From the NCBI GenBank assembly GCA_018645535.1, contig JABGWN010000145.1, positions 1-10,354 on the forward strand: a stretch of 10,354 nt of DNA. The letters are read 5' to 3'. The position numbers and the translations under genes were made by a program. This document shows positions 7,373-10,354 of the stretch, piece after piece (within the stretch, counting starts at the first letter, position 1; each line of letters begins with the position of its first letter). The notes beneath the pieces are model-generated. The model made no database searches. It had not been told where the DNA came from and saw only the letters and a list, made by a program, of their open reading frames with translations. Source of the stretch: Methanobacteriota archaeon. Lineage in GTDB: Archaea; Thermoplasmatota; Poseidoniia; Poseidoniales; Poseidoniaceae.

Positions 7373-7579
7373 CTATTCTGCGAATTCGGAGCCCGTAACC
7401 CAGCCAAAGAAGATTCCAGATCCTATGCTTGCAAGAGGAATTAGATTGCATGCGAATATCTCAATGAGGGGAGACTCACCATTTTGAGGCTGGCCGAGGA
7501 GGTACCAAACAAGGAGTCCAAGGAAGAGCCCTGGTATCACCATGAGACCACCTATGATGAGTGTCCGTGTGAGTCGCAT
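7373..7579 (-). CDS. 68-residue two-helix membrane protein between polX and nth, function unknown
   Basis: A short reading frame sits in the polX-nth operon, 37 bases after the polX stop and 11 bases before the nth start. ATG at 7579 has AGGTGG seven bases upstream and is preferred to a TTG start at 7630 that would overlap the polX end. The product begins MRLTR, then a hydrophobic helix (about 6-28, ending VWYLLG), a polar link (QPQNGESP, 30-37), and a second helix (about 41-62) with a short acidic end. Five positive-inside residues at the N-terminus suggest both ends are cytosolic. No known family is evident. Good ribosome site and tight spacing argue that it is real, but its link to DNA repair is only positional. 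Confidence 0.68.
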   Translation of the reverse strand: MRLTRTLIIGGLMVIPGLFLGLLVWYLLGQPQNGESPLIEIFACNLIPLASIGSGIFFGWVTGSEFAE

Positions 7580-7616
7580 GGATTTTCCACCTGCTACTGA
7601 TTGATGAACTATTGCT

Positions 7617-9560
7617 TCATTGTAGGGCAAGTTGTTGAGCCAATGATTCTCCGCTCATGGTGTTGAGTACATCATCTTCTTCCAACCATCCTTTACGTGC
7701 AGTCATGACTCCGTATTGAATATCGGCTAATCCTCTCGTTGAATGTGCATCAGGGCTAATCGCAACAGGTACTCCCGAAATCTTAGCGTACTTACAAAGT
7801 CTGTAATCAATATCCAATCTGTATGGGCTTGCATTCAATTCAATCGCTTTGAATTTTCCATCTTGAATGTGTTCAGCCATAGCATCGATAATCCGGTATA
7901 CGTCCACTTCATATCCTTCACGACCTTGTAAAATCCTACCAGTAGGATGTCCAATGATTGTTGTTGCTGGGTGTTCAAGGACCTTGAGTAATTCCTCTGT
8001 GTTCTCATTTTCATCTCTACCTCTCCATTTTGTCACGGCATGAACTGAAGCTACAACGTAGTCCAGTTCCCTAAGGACATCATCGGGGTGGTCTAATTTC
8101 CCTCCAGGCAAGATATCTGATTCAACGCCGTGGAAGAGTCGGAAATCTACACCATCATCTGCCCATTTCTGATTGTATTGTTTGATGGTCTGACCTTGTT
8201 CTAGAAGACGATCAGCAGGCGCTCCATTGGCTATTTTCAGCGTAGGAGAGTGGTCGGCGATTCCGAGCCAGTTCCAACCGAGGGATTGCGCTGCATCAGC
8301 CATCTGCTCGAGTGTAGCCTCTCCATCTGATACGACAGTATGGTTGTGCAATGCTCCTTTGATTGAAGGTAATTCGAGAAGGTGGGGCAAGGCCTGTTGA
8401 CTTCCAGCATCCATTTCGCCCATGTCTTCTCGTAATTCAGGTGCAACCCATTGCATATCGAGATGAGCATAGATGTCTTCTTCGGTCATGGCATGAAGAG
8501 AATATTGCGCTGCTTCGATTCCTTTGAGTTCTCCAGCTTCTTGTTCTGGAATTAAACCGAATTCATTGAGGCGTAATCCACGATCTATGGCACGTTGACG
8601 CATTGCAATGTTGTGTTCTTTACTTCCTGTAAAGTATGCAAGAGTAAACGAAAACATCTCTGGAGGTACCAATCGAACTTGGGCATCAATGGTTCCAGCA
8701 CTTTCTAACTGTTCGTAATCATCACCTCCAATTGCATCCAGTACGTTTGCATCGATATGGCCTACTGAGAATCCATCTTCGAATATACTTGCTTCAAGAA
8801 TAAGGCTGATTTTTGAATCTCCAGCACCCTTCACATCAGCGATGCCATGAAGTGCGAGGATTGCATTTGCAACATTTTCATGTTCTTCTGGTCTGACACC
8901 TACGACAATATCGAGGTCACCAATGGTCTCCTTCCTTCGTCGTGCACTGCCTGCAAGTTGAACCCGTTCAACACCAGGTATGTCCCTAATTCGTTGTTCA
9001 AATGCTGATCCGTATTTCAGTCCGATGTCAAGACGGCGACGAGCACGGAATCGTGAAAGCAATTCGATACCATCGAGCATACGTTGCTCAGTCTTCTTGC
9101 CAAATCCTTTCATTGGAGCAATCAAACCTTCTTCGGCTACTTCTTTCAATTTAGCAATCGAATCAACTCCGAGTTCTGTATGCATCAACTTGATTCGTTT
9201 CGGACCTAATCCTGGTATTCCAAGCATTTCAATGAGTCCATGAGGCGTATCGTTGTGTAGGCGGTGCCAATCTTCTGGCCATTCGCCTTCGAGTATTGCT
9301 TGTGAGAGGGCAGAGCCAAGACCCTTTCCGATACCTTTCATCTCAAACAAGCGACCTGTTACGACAAGTTCGTGTAAATCTTCAGTCAAAGTTCCAAGAA
9401 GACGACTTCCGTTTTGGTACGATCGAACTCTGAAGACATTCGCTCCCTGTAATTCCAACAGAACAGCGACTTGGTGCAATACACCTGCAACTTGATTTCT
9501 AGAATAGAACGGTGGACCGTTTGGTCTCGCCTTCGGTAATTTGAATCCGTTCCCTGCCAT
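7617..9560 (-). CDS. polX: PolX: family X DNA polymerase with C-terminal PHP 3'-5' exonuclease domain
   Basis: PolX enzymes fill short gaps during base excision repair, and the PHP domain provides a metal-dependent 3'-5' exonuclease/phosphatase. The 647-residue product (numbered from Met at 9560) has a Polbeta-type N-terminal 8-kDa domain (about 20-70, FYSRNQVAGVLHQVA), helix-hairpin-helix motifs near 74-85, 113-126 and 148-161, and the nucleotidyltransferase palm with LAGSARRRKETIGDLD (202-217), giving catalytic Asp215 and Asp217. It keeps YFTGSKEHN (309-317). Where homologues have VDxR, this protein has AQVR, so the third catalytic Asp is Gln294. The PHP domain has HNHTVVSDG (405-413), ADHS (435-438), GVESD (478-482), SVH (505-507), GHP (537-539) and PDAH (603-606), so all metal-binding motifs are present. 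ATG 9560 was chosen over TTG 9611 because a TATA-like element lies 26 bases before it and the longer start would overlap that element. First gene of a unit with the 68-residue protein and nth. Confidence 0.95.
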   Translation of the reverse strand: MAGNGFKLPKARPNGPPFYSRNQVAGVLHQVAVLLELQGANVFRVRSYQNGSRLLGTLTEDLHELVVTGRLFEMKGIGKGLGSALSQAILEGEWPEDWHRLHNDTPHGLIEMLGIPGLGPKRIKLMHTELGVDSIAKLKEVAEEGLIAPMKGFGKKTEQRMLDGIELLSRFRARRRLDIGLKYGSAFEQRIRDIPGVERVQLAGSARRRKETIGDLDIVVGVRPEEHENVANAILALHGIADVKGAGDSKISLILEASIFEDGFSVGHIDANVLDAIGGDDYEQLESAGTIDAQVRLVPPEMFSFTLAYFTGSKEHNIAMRQRAIDRGLRLNEFGLIPEQEAGELKGIEAAQYSLHAMTEEDIYAHLDMQWVAPELREDMGEMDAGSQQALPHLLELPSIKGALHNHTVVSDGEATLEQMADAAQSLGWNWLGIADHSPTLKIANGAPADRLLEQGQTIKQYNQKWADDGVDFRLFHGVESDILPGGKLDHPDDVLRELDYVVASVHAVTKWRGRDENENTEELLKVLEHPATTIIGHPTGRILQGREGYEVDVYRIIDAMAEHIQDGKFKAIELNASPYRLDIDYRLCKYAKISGVPVAISPDAHSTRGLADIQYGVMTARKGWLEEDDVLNTMSGESLAQQLALQ

Positions 9561-9582
9561 ACCCTCTTCAAATCCCCACTGG

Positions 9583-9589
9583 TAAAAAA
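9583..9589 (-). promoter_or_regulatory. TATA-like promoter element for polX
   Basis: Read on the minus strand this is TTTTTTA, with its centre at 9586, 26 bases before the polX ATG at 9560. GAGGGT directly abuts the ATG with no spacer and so is unlikely to work as a ribosome site, which favours a leaderless message. The preceding bases (TGCCATCC on the minus strand) are a poor BRE, so strength is uncertain. Confidence 0.5.
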
Positions 9590-9605
9590 GGATGGCAAGT
9601 GATTG

Positions 9606-9614
9606 TTTCAAAAA
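9606..9614 (+). promoter_or_regulatory. Weak TATA-like element for the 109-residue membrane protein
   Basis: TTTCAAAAA has its centre at 9610, 26 bases before ATG at 9636, again the spacing of a leaderless archaeal start. It is less A/T-pure than the polX element. A GGTG at 9622-9625 could be an alternative, weakly placed ribosome site. The two divergent elements are only about 24 bases apart. Confidence 0.4.
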
Positions 9615-9635
9615 CCCCCTTGGTGTGGAAACAAC

Positions 9636-9965
9636 ATGGTCGATGTGGACATCATCTCATTCCTTGTCCAATCGTTTTGTGGAATCTCTGCCTTCTTGTT
9701 CATGTTTGTCGCCACTTTTTCACGTTCTGAAAAAGCAGAGTTAGTCGTACAGAACATCATCTTCACATGCCTTTTGCTTGCAGCAGCATCGCTCTGGTGG
9801 CTCTCGCTTGCTGGTGGTTCACTCTGGGGTTCGAATTACCTTCCAAGACCTCTTTCAATCGTATGTATCGTTCTAGCAATAGCAGCAAGAATGAACATCA
9901 AAGGCGAGAACGTCTCGTTTGGTGCTAACCCTCACAGTATCAAGAAAAAGTCCGAGGAAGAATAA
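9636..9965 (+). CDS. Small three-helix membrane protein, function unknown
   Basis: The 109-residue product is not recognised. It has hydrophobic segments at about 7-28 (IISFLVQSFCGISAFLFMFV), 38-58 and 72-86, separated by a charged turn (SRSEKAE, 30-36) and an aromatic/Gly-rich loop (SLWGSNYLPRP, 62-72). The C-terminal tail is polar and ends in KKKSEEE. ATG at 9636 is preferred to a TTG at 9603 because the latter would start before the likely TATA element and add a Pro/Cys-rich leader with no ribosome site. The gene diverges from polX across 75 bases, and its stop codon directly abuts the stop of the NifU-like gene on the other strand. Size and topology recall the 146-residue protein at 6252, but I see no clear sequence similarity between them. 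Confidence 0.7.
   Translation: MVDVDIISFLVQSFCGISAFLFMFVATFSRSEKAELVVQNIIFTCLLLAAASLWWLSLAGGSLWGSNYLPRPLSIVCIVLAIAARMNIKGENVSFGANPHSIKKKSEEE
9942..9949 (-). terminator. Possible T-tract terminator for the NifU-like gene
   Basis: On the minus strand the transcript of the NifU-like gene runs, 17-24 bases past its stop codon, into CTTTTTCT. A short T tract of this kind can end archaeal transcripts. It also encodes the lysine run near the C-terminus of the membrane protein on the other strand, so its regulatory meaning is uncertain. Confidence 0.25.
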
Positions 9966-10346
9966 TCAAATAATTTCGCCCGGTTCGTCAGAAGAACCTT
10001 CGGCAGCTTCTTTTTCCATCTTCTGATCGATGAAGGTGCGCATGTACTCTGGAAGTTCTCCATTGATGAAAATAACGTCATTCACTGAGTCGAGTTTTTT
10101 CAATGAATAGAAAATCTGCATTGCAGTCATTGGAGTTGATGAACACCCGTTGCAGCCACCATCGAGTGAGAGCATGATATTTCCACCGCTCGTATCGTGA
10201 ACGGTGACAACTCCATCATGGGCATCGAGGACTTCTTGCACAGGTCCAATCTCTGCAAGCACCTCATCTGCTGTAATGCCCATGTAACATCCCAAGCATT
10301 CCACCTCTTTCAACGATTGGTATCCTATGTGCCCCTCCGAATTCAT
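9966..10346 (-). CDS. NifU C-terminal-domain-like iron-sulfur protein
   Basis: NifU-type (Nfu) domains carry or assemble Fe-S clusters through a CxxC motif and deliver them to client proteins. The 126-residue product has the domain at about 33-96: GPVQEVLDAHDGVVTVHD, then IMLSLDGGCNGCSSTPMT with Cys65 and Cys68, then a helix and VNDVIFIN, matching the usual order of the fold. The family normally has the CxxC in a GaCxgCpss context, as here. Upstream of the domain is a second Cys pair, ECLGC (Cys17, Cys20), which is not part of a standard Nfu domain. The tail (107-126) is acidic. ATG at 10346 has only 8 bases of upstream sequence in the window (GGATAATT on the minus strand), so its promoter cannot be judged; an internal ATG at 10283 would remove the extra Cys pair. 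It converges on the 109-residue gene with no spacer. Confidence 0.82.
   Translation of the reverse strand: MNSEGHIGYQSLKEVECLGCYMGITADEVLAEIGPVQEVLDAHDGVVTVHDTSGGNIMLSLDGGCNGCSSTPMTAMQIFYSLKKLDSVNDVIFINGELPEYMRTFIDQKMEKEAAEGSSDEPGEII
10008..10017 (+). terminator. Possible T-tract terminator for the 109-residue membrane protein gene
   Basis: The + strand reads TTCTTTTTCC about 43-52 bases past the stop at 9965. It lies inside the opposing NifU-like gene, opposite its Lys/Glu-rich tail. This is the first T-rich stretch met by that transcript, so it is a candidate terminator only. Confidence 0.25.
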
Positions 10347-10354
10347 AATTATCC

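Noticed and set aside
7362..7451. Longer nth start at 7451
   Set aside because: It would overlap most of the 3' half of the 68-residue gene and add residues without similarity to Nth; ATG 7361 has a good ribosome site.
9561..9611. TTG start giving a 664-residue PolX
   Set aside because: It would begin upstream of the probable TATA element and adds 17 residues not seen at PolX N-termini.
1..10354. tRNA, rRNA, CRISPR array, insertion sequence or long direct repeats
   Set aside because: No cloverleaf-like sequence, regular spaced repeats, transposase or terminal inverted repeats were seen by eye; almost all bases are accounted for by protein genes.

Overview
The window looks like a piece of an archaeal chromosome. 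It carries the core of an archaellum (archaeal flagellum) operon, a PHP-domain family X DNA polymerase, and three divergent or leading genes with a TATA-like element about 26 bases before the start codon, the spacing expected for leaderless archaeal transcripts. Gene order, moderate base composition and protein style suggest a planktonic marine euryarchaeote of the Marine Group II / Poseidoniales type. That taxonomic call is an inference and was not tested by any search.

Bases 1-6213 (+ strand) form one tightly packed operon: a 5'-truncated gene resembling ArlD/E (FlaD/E), then ArlF, ArlG, ArlH, ArlI and ArlJ. Spacers are 14 bases or less, or genes overlap, and every internal start has a strong Shine-Dalgarno sequence that often shares bases with the previous stop codon. 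ArlI is the motor/assembly ATPase, ArlH its RecA/KaiC-like regulator, ArlJ the membrane platform, and ArlF/ArlG the periplasmic stator-type proteins. Archaellins (ArlB), the prepilin peptidase and chemotaxis genes are not in the window. ArlF is unusual: a Gly/Thr-rich module resembling repeats of secreted and phage-tail proteins sits between its membrane anchor and its conserved beta-sandwich.

Bases 6214-6692 hold a small three-helix membrane protein of unknown function with its own promoter. It converges on, and overlaps by 9 bases, a minus-strand transcription unit covering 9560-6684. That unit reads PolX, then a 68-residue two-helix membrane protein, then endonuclease III (Nth), and so looks like a base-excision-repair operon. 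PolX appears to have Gln in place of the third catalytic aspartate of its polymerase site while its PHP nuclease site is intact. Nth lacks the normal four-cysteine iron-sulfur pattern.

Bases 9561-9635 are a compact divergent promoter region between polX and a second small three-helix membrane protein (9636-9965). The latter meets, with no spacer, a minus-strand NifU-type iron-sulfur scaffold-like protein (10346-9966). No RNA genes, CRISPR arrays, insertion sequences or long repeats were seen, and there is no gene-free stretch over 300 bases.
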